Notes: generated by a model not told the origin, from the sequence alone. 64,000 nucleotides of DNA from Vibrio alfacsensis (GCF_003544875.1 NZ_CP032094.1:558001-622000); one strand, 5' to 3'; positions 31,153-41,664 are shown, counted from the first letter of the stretch. A program made the numbers and translations.

Positions 31153-32029
31153 CTGAAGTTATGAAATGGGAACGCGTTTTTCAAACACCGGAGTTACTCC
31201 TGATGTTGTTAGCTCCAGTGTTTATCTTCTGTATGTTAGCAGAGTACTTTATGGGGCAAAGGCGAGGACGATTGCCTCCAAACGCGCAATACGATTGGCC
31301 GGAGGTTGCATGTAATTTTGTTCTTGCTGCATTACATCAGGCATCGGATATTCTCGCAGGGCTATTTATTTCACAGTTATACCTTTGGTGGTTTAACTGG
31401 CGGCTGTTTGATATTGATATGACCGTATCAACATTTTAATTTTAATGATACTGCAAGATTTCTTTTATTATTGGTTTCACCGAGCAAGTCATCGCATACG
31501 CTGGATGTGGGCGGCACATGTTGTTCATCATAGTTCTGAACGGATGAATTTTAGTACCGCATTCAGACAGAGCTTAATGTACCCACTGGCTGGAATGTGG
31601 CTATTTTGGATACCGTTAGTAATTATTGGTTTTGAACCAAAGTGGGTGGTGTTTGTTGTACTTTTAAACCTCGGGCTGCAGTTTTTTGTGCATACTCAGT
31701 CGATACGGACATTGGGTCTATTTGAATGGGTCTTCAATACTCCGTCGCATCACCGTGTTCATCATGGCCTCAATAAGCAATATATAGACAAGAATTATGC
31801 GGGAATATTGATTATTTGGGATAAGTTGTTTGGTACGTTTGAGCTAGAAGTTGAAACCGTTCGTTACGGGATATCAAAGCCTGTAAATAGTTTTAATCCT
31901 ATCACTGTTACATTCTCAGAATGGAGAGAGTTGCTCAAGGAAGCGACTCGTCCAAACTTAACATTACAACAGCGTTGGAAGTGTTTGTTTGCAGCACCCT
32001 CAGATGGTCAAACTAAAAGCGATGAATAA
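31146..32029 (+). pseudogene. Sterol desaturase / fatty acid hydroxylase family protein, disrupted by a frameshift
   Basis: Integral-membrane di-iron oxygenase, about 294 residues when joined. The histidine clusters are present: FHRASHRIRWMWAAHVVHHSS, then HTQS and TPSHHRVHHGLNKQY. Membrane segments flank them. One T is missing in the run at 31434-31437; restoring it reads T-F-L-I-L-M-I-L-Q-D-F without interruption. It is coupled to the DUF2804 gene by overlap. The gene converges with the exopolysaccharide locus; only a few bases separate the stops and no terminator is visible. Confidence 0.8.
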
Positions 32030-32035
32030 ATAGAG

Positions 32036-32479
32036 TTAATGTAGTTTGAGTGCCCACGCTTGAGTCGCTCTTGATAGAGTGTGAAATATAAGGTCAAACG
32101 TCTCCCTTGGGCTTTGGATAGGATCAGCGATATCGCCTTGACCAATCCAATGGCCTAATAGCATCGTTTTACTTCGGGATTGAGGGCAGAGTTGTGCCAC
32201 TTCCTCAATTTGTTCATGTGACATAACTAAGATTAAATCAAACTTTTTACATAACTCAGGACTGAGTTGACGAGCAGTATGGGAAGAGATATTCAGGCCG
32301 TTTTTTGCACATACTTGCTGTGAGTACTCATGTGCTCTTTGATTACTTAAATGACTTGCTGTTACCGCCGTCCCTGCTGATTCAATGGTGTGATTGGGTA
32401 AACGTGCCTTGAGCAGTATTTCTGCGATGGGTGAACGACATATATTACCAGTGCAAACAATCAGAACTCGATTAAACAT
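32036..32479 (-). CDS. Low-molecular-weight protein tyrosine phosphatase (Wzb/VpsU-like)
   Basis: A 147-residue cytosolic phosphatase. The P-loop VCTGNICRSP at residues 8-17 holds the nucleophilic Cys and Arg, and the general-acid Asp is in DIADPIQ. In polysaccharide loci this family dephosphorylates the tyrosine autokinase (Wzc/VpsO type), which is encoded at the other end of this cluster. ATG 32479 overlaps the end of the upstream ligase-like gene by 8 nt, so it is the last gene of that transcript. Confidence 0.92.
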   Translation of the reverse strand: MFNRVLIVCTGNICRSPIAEILLKARLPNHTIESAGTAVTASHLSNQRAHEYSQQVCAKNGLNISSHTARQLSPELCKKFDLILVMSHEQIEEVAQLCPQSRSKTMLLGHWIGQGDIADPIQSPRETFDLIFHTLSRATQAWALKLH

Positions 32480-33904
32480 GTTCCGCTCCTTTAATTTTGT
32501 AGTTGATGCTTTTCTTTGTGATGGCCAATTGCCCTATTGCTGGTAATACTGCGGTCGCATTGGCGAGGAATAAAATGAGAATGAATGTTAGGGCGTTTGC
32601 CATTGGTTGTAGGTTGAAATCAACACTGATGTGGATCAGCATTCCGATAATCGACATGATGCAGCCTAACGCTATCCCTTTCATTGTTTTACTGTGCCGT
32701 GTTTGAATCGTCACGAATGCGCGCCAAAATGCGTAGAGCACGACAAAACCTAAAAGAAGTGTGGCAGGAATGCCAGCCTCGACCATAAATTGAATGTAGT
32801 CATTATGTGCGTGGTCATAAAATCCTATGTCAGCTTTGGAATACATAGGAAAAATCGTATAAAACTGGCCATGCCAGTACCAGTTAATGGGAAGTCACGA
32901 ATGATATCGAGTGACCATAGGACCACTTGATCGCGAGATTCTGCCATGAAAGACGTTTCTACTAAGCGCTGCTTTACTTTTTCTAGACCAAACAAAGTAC
33001 CGACCACAATGGTGTCGATGGCGATAATGCTGCCGACGAGTACCGTTAAAGCGCGCGGTTTGTTTTTATAGAAAATCAGTGCAATAAGCCCTCCTATGGC
33101 TGTTGCAGCAAAAAAGGCAGTATTTCCCATTCTTGAACGTGTCATGACTAACGCGATAACCATGATCACCAGACACAAACGAATGTACATTTTGCGGCTG
33201 AGAATGCCGTCAAGAAGTCTTTTAATAAACTCAAATCGAGAACTTGAACGGCTAGTGTGGAGTTGAGTCACTATCAAACCAAGTCCCATACAGAGTGCCA
33301 TCATTAGATAATTGGCCAAATGGTTTTTATACACGAATGAGCCAGTCGCAATGCCTTTTTCGACGAAACCAAAAATGGGACTTTCTGCAATATTGAGTAG
33401 CACCACCATGGCTGCATAAAAAGCTTGTAAGGTGCCACTGATGACAATCATCAAGACGACTTGTGTGATGCGTTGGCTAGAATTGACCAAGAAAATGGCG
33501 TTGAGCACAAATAGTGTGTAAGCCATGCCTTTGAATAAAGAATTGATGGTCATACGCGAATCAAGGGATATAAAGCCTTCAGGCGCATCGACAAGCTGAT
33601 ATATCTCTGCACTTTTACTGGAAAAGAGAGTGAGTATTTCCCATGGAAGCGAGAGGGTTTGAAAGAATACCCAGACTTGGAACAGAGCTAAGCCAAATAA
33701 CAAACATTTGTAGTGCTTGAGGAGGCCAAAAGGAATATTACCCCGGTAGGCAATAATTAGTGTGAGTGATTGTAGGGCAATCCACATTTCAGCAATGGCC
33801 CAAGCCCAATCTCTATTGCTACCGAGAGGGAGCGGTAACCAGATGATCAGTGCGAGCAGGGAGTAAAAGGAAAACTTCTCTAGCCTAGACATGTAAAAAC
33901 TCAT
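32472..33904 (-). pseudogene. O-antigen ligase/polymerase-like membrane protein, disrupted by a frameshift
   Basis: Polytopic protein of about 477 residues with ten or more membrane segments. The large periplasmic loop and the motif FYDHAHNDYIQFMVEAG (Wzy_C/WaaL type) are present just after the frameshift. One base is missing in the A run at 32861-32864; restoring it reads ASFYTIFPMYSKADIGFYDH. The start is ATG 33904 or 33892; the longer frame to 33955 runs through the preceding terminator hairpin. A second polymerase/ligase-like gene lies at 43946, so this one may transfer or link chains rather than polymerise the main repeat. Confidence 0.8.
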
Positions 33905-33918
33905 GATGAGAATACGAC

Positions 33919-33945
33919 AAAAAGCCCAACATGCGCTGGGCTTTA
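33919..33945 (-). terminator. Terminator or attenuator between two exopolysaccharide genes
   Basis: AAAGCCCA (33921-33928) pairs with TGGGCTTT (33937-33944). On the minus strand the T run follows directly, 14 nt before the ligase-like start, so it can separate the small secreted-protein gene from the last two genes. Confidence 0.65.
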
Positions 33946-34063
33946 TTAATACCAATTCATTTATTTTTGGTTAGCCATCAGCGATAAGATGAGAAAATGC
34001 CACTCAAACTGAACATTTGATGGAAAACACTCACGTCTGCTAGAACGCTAACCATGAGAAACG

Positions 34064-34525
34064 CTAGTTTGGAGAAACCACACCAGTGCCGCCACCACCT
34101 TGTCCACCTACAGCAGGGAGTGATGGAGGGGTCGGTCCCGCTGAAGCAGTTTGAATACCCGCCGCTGTTGCATCTGCAATTTGAGTCGGGTCGATACCAG
34201 CTAGTAGCGCACCAGATGTAATGGTTTCGTTACTCACACCGGCGTTACGTGCAGCTTGTGCTATTTCTAGCGCTTTATTTGGTGCCGCTCTCATGGCTGC
34301 TTCAACGGCACTTTGAGGATTCACACCATCTTTGTTAAGCAGCATAGGTAAAATATTAGGTGCTAATTGAGGATTCGATTGGAATACATTTTGATAAGTT
34401 TGTTCACTTGGGGTATCCCCCAGTTGCGCGTCGATAGCGGCGCGTTGCTCATCACTGTCGAATGCAAAGCTGACTGATGCAAAAGCTAGAGAAGCGATGC
34501 CTAGTATAGTAGAGGAAATGTTCAT
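34064..34525 (-). CDS. Secreted Ala-rich hypothetical protein
   Basis: A 153-residue protein with a signal peptide (cleavage after SVSFA near residue 21). The mature part is alanine-rich and helical, with two related helix-loop segments (VNPQSAVEAAMRAAPNKAL and VSNETITSGALLAGIDPTQIA), and ends in a Gly-rich flexible tail (VGGQGGGGTGVVSPN). It lies between a VanZ-like gene and a ligase-like gene in the exopolysaccharide locus. I do not recognise a named family. Position and export suggest an accessory or matrix role. Confidence 0.75.
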   Translation of the reverse strand: MNISSTILGIASLAFASVSFAFDSDEQRAAIDAQLGDTPSEQTYQNVFQSNPQLAPNILPMLLNKDGVNPQSAVEAAMRAAPNKALEIAQAARNAGVSNETITSGALLAGIDPTQIADATAAGIQTASAGPTPPSLPAVGGQGGGGTGVVSPN

Positions 34526-34634
34526 GGTTCTTCCTTGGAATTGGTATTATGTGATTGAATCAAAAGACTATAATAGAATGTTAAAATAAAGAGTGTTGAT
34601 TGGTTTAATTGCCAATATTCTCAAAGGTTAGACG

Positions 34635-35024
34635 CTATTTCTGTGCAAACGCCCAAGCTTTCAAGATGGCGTTGACAAAATATGTCCCGGATAACACACC
34701 AATGATATTGGCCAGCATGTCTAACCAAGAAAAATGCCGTGCAGGGGTGAGTTGCTGCATACATTCATCTAGCATTATCAATGTCAAAACAATAAGAGTT
34801 GTAGGCGGTAACGCGAGCCAGAGGTTTTTCTGAGTCACTAAGCGGCAAAGCCCACCTAAAAAAAATGAAGCGCACAAATGCAAGTAGATAGAGCCGCCCA
34901 TTATTAATTCTATGCTGCGTATTTCTTCTGCCAAAATGTTAGAAGATTTCAGGACTGAAGCGCTACCGAAAGCAAAAACAGACACAATAAGTATGACCAA
35001 AGGCGCTTTAGCTACATTATCCAC
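34635..35024 (-). CDS. VanZ-like family membrane protein
   Basis: A 129-residue protein with four membrane segments. The second half has the VanZ-type signature DECMQQLTPARHFSWLDMLANIIGVLSG, where conserved acidic and Asn residues sit next to membrane helices. VanZ-like proteins occur in vps-type loci and beside glycopeptide resistance genes; their biochemical role is not settled. It overlaps the preceding gene by 8 nt. Confidence 0.8.
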   Translation of the reverse strand: MDNVAKAPLVILIVSVFAFGSASVLKSSNILAEEIRSIELIMGGSIYLHLCASFFLGGLCRLVTQKNLWLALPPTTLIVLTLIMLDECMQQLTPARHFSWLDMLANIIGVLSGTYFVNAILKAWAFAQK

Positions 35025-35649
35025 AAGCCTGAACCTTTAGATTATTGAACGCGAGCAGGTTACACATACGGGATTTGCCTTCAGAGTAGGTGATCATGGT
35101 GTTAAGAGCTGGTCGGTGACGCCAAATTCGCGCGATGGTAACAAGGTTCTTCGAGGCTTCCACTTGGTGCTTTACGTCACTTGTTGGCCAGTTTGTAAAC
35201 GTTTGATCGATCATCAATAGTTGGCTAGTTGGCATATAAGGTCCAAATTTAAGGGCGAACTGCTGATATTCATGAGCCAGAGCAGAATTGCTCGATAACT
35301 TAGCAAGTTCAACATAGGTATTTGACCATGTCGGCCTGATATGGGCGCTTGAAGTCAGTAATGCAATAGACTCAGAAGAGTATGCTTCGTCACCATTGAG
35401 ATAAGATAGCCATTGATTGAACAAGACAAAACTATTTAAACCGTGTGCAAGGGACGTCGATACATTCGGGTTAAGTTCCCCTAACTTTGCATCATTCGGT
35501 CGTAAAATAGGATGAGATTGGGTGGAAAAATACTCGAGTCGAGATTCAATCGCGTTTGTTGTCAGTGCATTGTGTAACGATAGATAACCGGAATAAAATA
35601 AAAACAGGGAAAATGGTATTAATATTGCGCTTAACCAATTAATTTTCAT
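35017..35649 (-). CDS. Hypothetical membrane-anchored protein of the exopolysaccharide locus
   Basis: A 210-residue protein with one N-terminal membrane segment (about 8-28) and a periplasmic helical region resembling short TPR-type repeats (GDEAYSSESIALLTSSAHIRP, WSNTYVELAKLSSNSALAHEY). Three cysteine or near-cysteine positions lie at the C-terminus (MCNLL, QACG). The position before a VanZ-like gene suggests the VpsP-VpsQ pair of V. cholerae; this is a positional inference, not a sequence match. Confidence 0.7.
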   Translation of the reverse strand: MKINWLSAILIPFSLFLFYSGYLSLHNALTTNAIESRLEYFSTQSHPILRPNDAKLGELNPNVSTSLAHGLNSFVLFNQWLSYLNGDEAYSSESIALLTSSAHIRPTWSNTYVELAKLSSNSALAHEYQQFALKFGPYMPTSQLLMIDQTFTNWPTSDVKHQVEASKNLVTIARIWRHRPALNTMITYSEGKSRMCNLLAFNNLKVQACG

Positions 35650-35824
35650 TGTTAATAATTTTCTCTTTGACCCTAAGATGCAAGGTTGTAGGTATGATTC
35701 AGTAATGAATCAAGAAATAAAATCGAAGTTTAGATCATTTATGATAGTGACAGTTATTACCGCAAGACATATCAATAAGTGGTTGAGCTTGGTCGCTAAT
35801 GTGTACCAAGCTCAATACATTCAC

Positions 35825-37987
35825 TTATCGAAGCGTACTAGAACGATAAGAATTATTCAAAAGCCAGCTCGGTTTTTCAACCACAGGCACTTTACCATCT
35901 TGTGAAATATTGGTTTGATGATAAGAATGCTGATTCCAAATACGGGTCGCATTTTTCCACATACTGTCTTTCGATTTAAAAGCCCGGACGCCAGAATTAG
36001 TGCCTAAACGAGCGTCATAATTGTTTGAGACAACAATTAATTCAGCATTATCATCCCCTTCAAGATCCACGATGATAGGATACTCATAAAGTGTTCCACT
36101 TGAATTAGGAATAGACAAGCGTTCCCTACCAGTATTGCCGTCTAAAATTACGACTTTGAATTGATCCTGAACGATAGCCTCGTCGCGGCCATCACCATCG
36201 AAATCATAAGCGCTTACACCGACTTTATAGCTAGAAGGGTCATCTATAGAGTAAGACCAAACAACATTACCAGCAGCATCAAACATTCTTACATTGTCGA
36301 CTGAAGCCGAAACAATGCCTAATTGAGATCCAGAAAGAAAGTTCGATACAGACTGTACACCACCACCCAGTTTGCTTAGATCTTCAACTTGCCATTTTAA
36401 AGTACCATCGTGTTCATATACGGCTAACAATTGGTGTGAGGTAGCATCTTTTCCTGGAATGGAAGTTATAAACTCTGGTTCTGCATCATCATCTAAATTA
36501 GCAACGGCAGAAAACCAAAAATAGTCATGCTTAGTATCTGACCATAATACGTCACCAAACTGATTATATAATGTCGCATTGGCAAAGACTTCAAGATCAC
36601 CGTCTAAATTATAATCTAATGCAATTGGGTCAGGCCCCCATGATTCGAATTTGTACAAATAACCATTATTATAAGAATATACACCATCTGAAAACAGTAT
36701 TTCTGGGTTTGAGTCATTATTAACATCAGCAATAGAAATGTTCCTAAAACCAGCATATTTAATTCTATCTTTGATTACACCAGAAGTGTCGACAATGTAA
36801 GCAGACCTATCCACCTTATTTCCGACTATGATTTCAACAATGCCATCATTATCCATGTCAGCTGTTGCTGGAGAGAAGCGAGGATCAGCAAATACAGCTC
36901 CACTATGATAGTTCCATAAATCAGAGCCGTCGCTACCATTTATTGCTCTTAACACTCCCGGGTTTGAATACTGATTCTCTTTAAAACTCACAAATATTAC
37001 ATCAGCAGTATCCTTGTTATCAATTTCACCATCACCGTTGTCGTCATTGAGTTGGCCCGTGATAGGCGTCATCATAACTTGATCATATTCCGGCATAAAA
37101 TCACTGCCTTGCCAATGCCACTTTAATTCAGCGTTAATTGGTTCTGGTTCTTTTTTCACCGGTAACTGGCCATTAAATGGGTGGTTGGCTAAGTACATAG
37201 AACCTTTCCAACTATTGGCAATAATACCAACATTAGAGGAACCGGATGGGGCGTTGATATCCGCTTTAGGCGCTAATACCATGCCTTCAAGTTCGACACC
37301 TGAGATAGTTAATGATGTCGCTTCATATAAATTGAAGATAGTTTGCTGACGGTGAGGAGTGAAGTCCGCCAAACTAATATTGCTCAAAGGTTTAAAGTTT
37401 GGTTTATCTCCGCTGATATTGACTACAACGGTCGCACCGTCTGGTACACAATTAAGCGCGAGTGTGTGCGCTTTTTCTAACACATAACCGTCCAGGTTGA
37501 AAACTTGCACGTCGCTTTGGCAATCTCCATCCAAGTATAATCCACCCCACTGATATTTGACTGCTCCAATGTTTTCTAATTGGCTAAGCTTTGACGAAGA
37601 CTCCAAACTACTTTTCTGCAACTTATCAAAATTAATGGGTAAGTTAGCCATATTTTCGATGTTGCTTCCACTGGCTAAGCCCAAATAAATTGACTCTGAT
37701 ACTTTCGATATATCACCTTTGACAGCAACACTTCCTTGGTAGATTCTGCCATTTTTGAAAGCAAGATCACCACCAACAATAAGCGAATAACTATTCGATG
37801 GGAAATCCATATTGTCATACATAATGCTGTAACCATTTAAACTAGCATCATTACCTACAGCTAACGCGCCCATACTAGCAGAATGAGGAGAGTTAAAATT
37901 GTCGAATACCAAAGCGCTGTATTGAGTTGGTATTGCAGATGCGTGTGCACTAAAAAGCACAAGGCTTGTACTAATTAATTTGTTCAT
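35825..37987 (-). CDS. Large secreted protein with choice-of-anchor A domain and FG-GAP/VCBS repeats
   Basis: A 720-residue secreted protein. A signal peptide (cleaved near AHASA) precedes a choice-of-anchor A-type domain (about 20-265; MGALAVGNDASLNGYS, VGGDLAFKNG, EGMVLAPKADINAPSG). A linker with an EF-hand-like DDNGDGEIDNKDTAD follows, then FG-GAP/VCBS beta-propeller blades with repeated calcium loops (DMDNDGIVEI, DVNNDSNPEI, DYNLDGDLEV, DFDGDGRDEA) to the C-terminus. Such proteins bind ligands extracellularly. Location inside the exopolysaccharide locus suggests a matrix or adhesion role. It is intact although its neighbours are frameshifted. Confidence 0.85.
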   Translation of the reverse strand: MNKLISTSLVLFSAHASAIPTQYSALVFDNFNSPHSASMGALAVGNDASLNGYSIMYDNMDFPSNSYSLIVGGDLAFKNGRIYQGSVAVKGDISKVSESIYLGLASGSNIENMANLPINFDKLQKSSLESSSKLSQLENIGAVKYQWGGLYLDGDCQSDVQVFNLDGYVLEKAHTLALNCVPDGATVVVNISGDKPNFKPLSNISLADFTPHRQQTIFNLYEATSLTISGVELEGMVLAPKADINAPSGSSNVGIIANSWKGSMYLANHPFNGQLPVKKEPEPINAELKWHWQGSDFMPEYDQVMMTPITGQLNDDNGDGEIDNKDTADVIFVSFKENQYSNPGVLRAINGSDGSDLWNYHSGAVFADPRFSPATADMDNDGIVEIIVGNKVDRSAYIVDTSGVIKDRIKYAGFRNISIADVNNDSNPEILFSDGVYSYNNGYLYKFESWGPDPIALDYNLDGDLEVFANATLYNQFGDVLWSDTKHDYFWFSAVANLDDDAEPEFITSIPGKDATSHQLLAVYEHDGTLKWQVEDLSKLGGGVQSVSNFLSGSQLGIVSASVDNVRMFDAAGNVVWSYSIDDPSSYKVGVSAYDFDGDGRDEAIVQDQFKVVILDGNTGRERLSIPNSSGTLYEYPIIVDLEGDDNAELIVVSNNYDARLGTNSGVRAFKSKDSMWKNATRIWNQHSYHQTNISQDGKVPVVEKPSWLLNNSYRSSTLR

Positions 37988-38080
37988 TTCAATCCTTAAA
38001 ATAATCGTGTAAATAGTTTTCCAACGACCATTGGAATAAATATTTTTATATATTGGGAGGTAATGTCTGTGATTTAAATA

Positions 38081-38814
38081 TTAGTTGTTTGAGAGTTTGT
38101 TCTTAATTAATAACCAAGCAAATTTGGAGTTTGTGACTAAGTAACGCTTCCACATTCTTCTAGGTTCTTGAATGACACGATACAGCCACTCTAAACCAGA
38201 ATTTTGCATCCATAAGGGAGCACGATTTACTTTTCCTGCAACAACGTCAAAAGTGCCACCGACACCCATGACAAAATCGACACCGAGTTGATCTTTCCAT
38301 TTATTAATGAAGTTTTCTTTCTTAGGGAGGTGATGGCTACGAAGAGTAATTTTGCGCCGGATTCTCTGATTTTGGCGACAACGGCTTCTTCATCATCCCA
38401 GAAATAGCCGTTGTTGTATCCTGCGACTGTTAAGTTAGGGTAGAGCGCTTTGACTTTATTATTTGTTTGAGTAACCACTTCTTCTGTTGCACCGAGTAGA
38501 AAGATTGGAAACTCGCGCTTTTGACTCATTTTAAGGAGCTCATGAAAGAGATCAACACCTGCCACTCTTTCTGGGATATCGTGACCTAAAAAGCGTGCGC
38601 CAAAAACAACGCCCATACCATCAATGTTTATCACATCGCAGGCTTTGACAGATTCAGCCAAGGTTGCGTCTTTTTGCATGTTGACGACTTTTGCTACATT
38701 GACGACAACATGTTGTAAGAAATTACCTTGCGCTATGTTGTTTTCAATGTGGGATACTGTATCTGACATTGTGGCCACATCCATTGGTGAGCCGAGAAAA
38801 TCAATCCTTTTCAT
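38081..38814 (-). pseudogene. WecG/TagA/CpsF family glycosyltransferase, disrupted by a frameshift
   Basis: About 244 residues when joined, GT26 family. The core motif VVNVAKVVNMQKD, the INIDGMGVVFGARFLG segment and, after the frameshift, MGVGGTFDVVAGKVNRAP and LEWLYRVIQEPRRMWKRY are all hallmarks. Relatives transfer ManNAcA or ManNAc to a lipid-linked acceptor; with wecB and wecC in the same locus, UDP-ManNAcA is a likely donor. One base is missing in the G run at 38325-38327 (minus-strand CCC): restoring it reads ITSPKKENFINKWKDQLG. ATG 38814 (MKRIDFLG) is the preferred start; 38826 is also possible. Confidence 0.85.
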
Positions 38815-38931
38815 GTGAGGAACCATAGTTATTTAGAAATGAAAATGAATAGTAAACCCACGCTTGGGTCCATCTTATATAGTTAATGTTATTGCTAAAG
38901 TGATGATGCTTTTGGTATGCGAAGTGTTTTT

Positions 38932-39978
38932 TCAGGAATATATAAGTTCTCGATAGATTTTTACTACTTTCTTAGTAAACGAGAGATCTTCGTCAGATTG
39001 TCCTACTTTTATTAAGGTAAAAATCGCTTGAGATACGCAGTGCATATCAACTGGGTACTTATTGGTATTGTAATATTTAGCAGTGCCGTCGGCTTCAAAC
39101 AAATGTTCTTTGTAGTACCTTAATCCTTTATTAATAGCCTCAGAAAAATCTCTTATTTGTAGTGACTCACTTAATAGATGTAAAGCTTCTAAGTTGTAGC
39201 CTGTGTGAAATCCATCAATAAATTGATGATGATGGCGAGCGCCATAAACCCATGACCCGTTAGGTAGCTGCTCTTTTACTGATTGATGAGCAACTTCAAC
39301 AGCCAAATTGCGATATGTATCATTATTTGTAAGGCTAGCTACATGAGCTACCCAAGCTGCTCCCCATAAACTTGCGTTATGAACAAAAGCATCTTCACCA
39401 GGAATATAAGCGAAGTAACGCCGGCCTTCCAATTCGGTATATAAATTTTTCACAATAAAGTTGGCGCTATCAAGGCGGGTTCCCGATACTTATTTTCGCC
39501 AGTGATCTTACTCAGTGCATATAATGCCTGCGCTACATAAATAGTGGTGATAACATTCGGCTTGCCTTTTGGTACAAAAAACGCGCGAGCTTTCCAGTCA
39601 AAATGATAGCCCCAACAAGCGTGTTTCCATACATCCCTATCACTTTGCTGTGTGAGCAGCCAATCACCTAACTCTAGGGCTTGATTTAGATAGTTGTCAT
39701 CATTTTTGTGTTGGTAATCCTCAAGTAAACCCATTAAAAAAAGAGCCACACCTTTCGGGTTGCGTTTTTTGGGTACACCAAGTAAGGGCCTAATATTAAT
39801 GATTGAACGCTTGTTAAATTGAATCCATGCTAAGCCAAAGATACCTTTTTTAGGCTAGGAATAGTTTGAATAAATTACTATTCAAACTATCAAAAGGGTC
39901 ATAACCAGCAAAATTATTTTGCTTAGCGGATTCGAGCGTACTTTTTGAAATCGCCTGGACCTGATCATAAAATTCCAT
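38932..39978 (-). pseudogene. Predicted six-hairpin (alpha/alpha toroid) exopolysaccharide protein, two frameshifts
   Basis: About 348 residues when joined, starting MEFYDQVQAISKSTLES at ATG 39978. The Trp-, His- and Tyr-rich helical repeats (WKHACWGYHFDWKARAFF, AWVAHVASL, ARHHHQFIDGFHTGYNLEAL) resemble (alpha/alpha)-toroid sugar enzymes such as uronyl epimerases and unsaturated glycuronyl hydrolases. I cannot name the reaction. One extra base near 39853 (minus GCCTA should be GCTA) and one missing base near 39474 (minus GCCTT should be GCCCTT) break the frame. The start overlaps the stop of the upstream glycosyltransferase. Confidence 0.6.
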
Positions 39979-41044
39979 TACTTACTCATTAACTCCGTGT
40001 AAATCTTATCTAATTCAGGAAACACTGCTTGCTTGCTAAAGTTATTAATAAATTTCTTTTTGCGCTGGCAGAATAGGCAGCATTTAAGTCACGATTGCTG
40101 ATCATAGTTTTAAGTGAGTCGCTAACATTTCAACATCACCTGCCTCGATTAATAGGCCATCAACACTGTTTTCAATTGCATCTGGAATACCGCCGGCGGT
40201 TGAAGCTACGACGGGGATATTTGCGGACATAGCCTCTAGTACGCCCATTGGGAACCCTTCGTTATAGCTCGGCAAACAGTAGACATCCGCTTTACTTAGC
40301 CAAATCTTTTTTTGCTCGCCAGCAACCCAGCCCAGGAAGTCAACATTATTAGAAATACCTAAATTTTTTACTTGCTGTTTGAAAGTCGCTATATCGCCGT
40401 CACCACCTAGGGTAAGACGACAATCAGGGTATTGTTTTAAGACGATTGCAAATGCATCAATAAGATCTTTTACCCCCTTGCGTTCCCCGAGTCGTCCGAG
40501 AAATAGAATACGTCCTTGGTCAATATTACTTCGGTTGAGATCTAGTGTATCAACTGCGTTATAGATAACATGGACTTTAGTTGGGTCACTAACGATAGTT
40601 TTCATCCACGAATGCCATTGCGTAGACAATACAATGACAGCATCGGCGAGATCGAAAGTCTTGCGAATATGCGCCTGTTTTTAAAGAACATTCGTTATTG
40701 TAAAACTCTTGAAACTCAGCACCATGGAGATGAAGTATAACCTTAGCGTTAAATAATTTAACAAGGCGAACGATTAATGATTTTCTTTTGTAGCTTCCAC
40801 GTGATGCCATGTGGATGTGAACCACGCCAACGTGGTAGAAAGCGAGAAACCAAACGAGTTTTATGAGAGCAAAAATAAAAAGAAAGATTTTATTTAAACC
40901 AAAAAGACGAGATGTATTGGTGTGTGTAGTGACATGGCGCATATTCCATTGTTGGAAAAATCACCATTAAGTATGTTTAATACAGTAGCAACACCACCAT
41001 TCTCATGTATCCCTGTAGCAACGGTGATATTAATTTGTTTTCAT
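39978..41044 (-). pseudogene. GT4 family glycosyltransferase, five frameshifts
   Basis: About 355 residues when joined. The rebuilt N-terminus reads MKTINITVATGIHENGG, the GT4 donor-site strand RILFLGRLGERKG and the EX7E-type segment YNEGFPMGVLEAMS are intact in the C-terminal half, and the protein ends KIYTELMSK. Single-base lesions lie near 41036 (extra A), 40955 (missing T), 40667 (extra G), 40108 and 40060 (each missing A). No substitution-type stop is needed to explain the breaks. Donor and acceptor are unknown. Confidence 0.75.
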
Positions 41045-41147
41045 TATACATCCTTGTCAAATACAAATAGGTCATTATGTCGTACCATTTGTATCAAATT
41101 TATTATTAAGTAATATTGAAAGTACTAATAAATGAAGTTATTGAATA

Positions 41148-41614
41148 TTAATAATAGTCTTTAGGGTTTATATTTTGTTTAATAATTCTAGCAGGAACCC
41201 TGCTGCAACAGAGTTATCAGGAATATTTGAAATCACCACGGCATTAGCTCCTATAACACAATTGTTACCAACTTTAATTGCACCGAGAATCTTTGCACCA
41301 GTAGCAATAAAACAGTTATCACCGAACTCTGGAACATCTTTGGAGCGAGAACGACCTCCGATTGTTACATTACTACCAATAATGTATCTATTGCCGATAA
41401 CACAGCGTTTATGCACAACCACTCCGATCCCGCCATAAGCAAAAATAGTATCTTTTCCTATTTTTGATTCAGAAAATATTGCGCAATTATGAATTAGCGC
41501 TAATAAGCGCATTAAATACTTTAGGGAGAATAGGATATGTAGACAATAAAAAATGTGCCCAATACGTTGTAATAACATGACTTTCGTCCTTTTAAATAAT
41601 TCAATCGTTATCAA
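41148..41614 (-). pseudogene. Hexapeptide-repeat acetyltransferase (serine acetyltransferase-like), late frameshift
   Basis: Left-handed beta-helix acyltransferase of about 155 residues. Hexapeptide turns are visible from residue 50 on (IGKDTI, VIGNRY, IIGSNVTIGG, VIGANAVVISNIPDNSVAAG). One base is missing in the run at 41198-41200; restoring it yields VAAGVPARIIKQNINPKDYY, the normal end of this family. The break affects only the last 20 residues. It probably O-acetylates a sugar of the repeat unit. Confidence 0.8.
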
Positions 41615-41664
41615 TACAGCGGTGTTCTTATTAAAAGTTATAATTTACTATGCCTGCTACTGCA

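Noticed and set aside
34605..34620. TTGGCAATTA on the minus strand upstream of the Ala-rich secreted-protein gene
   Set aside because: It shares only the inner bases of the shared element, without TGTCG, and has no fitting -10 spacing.
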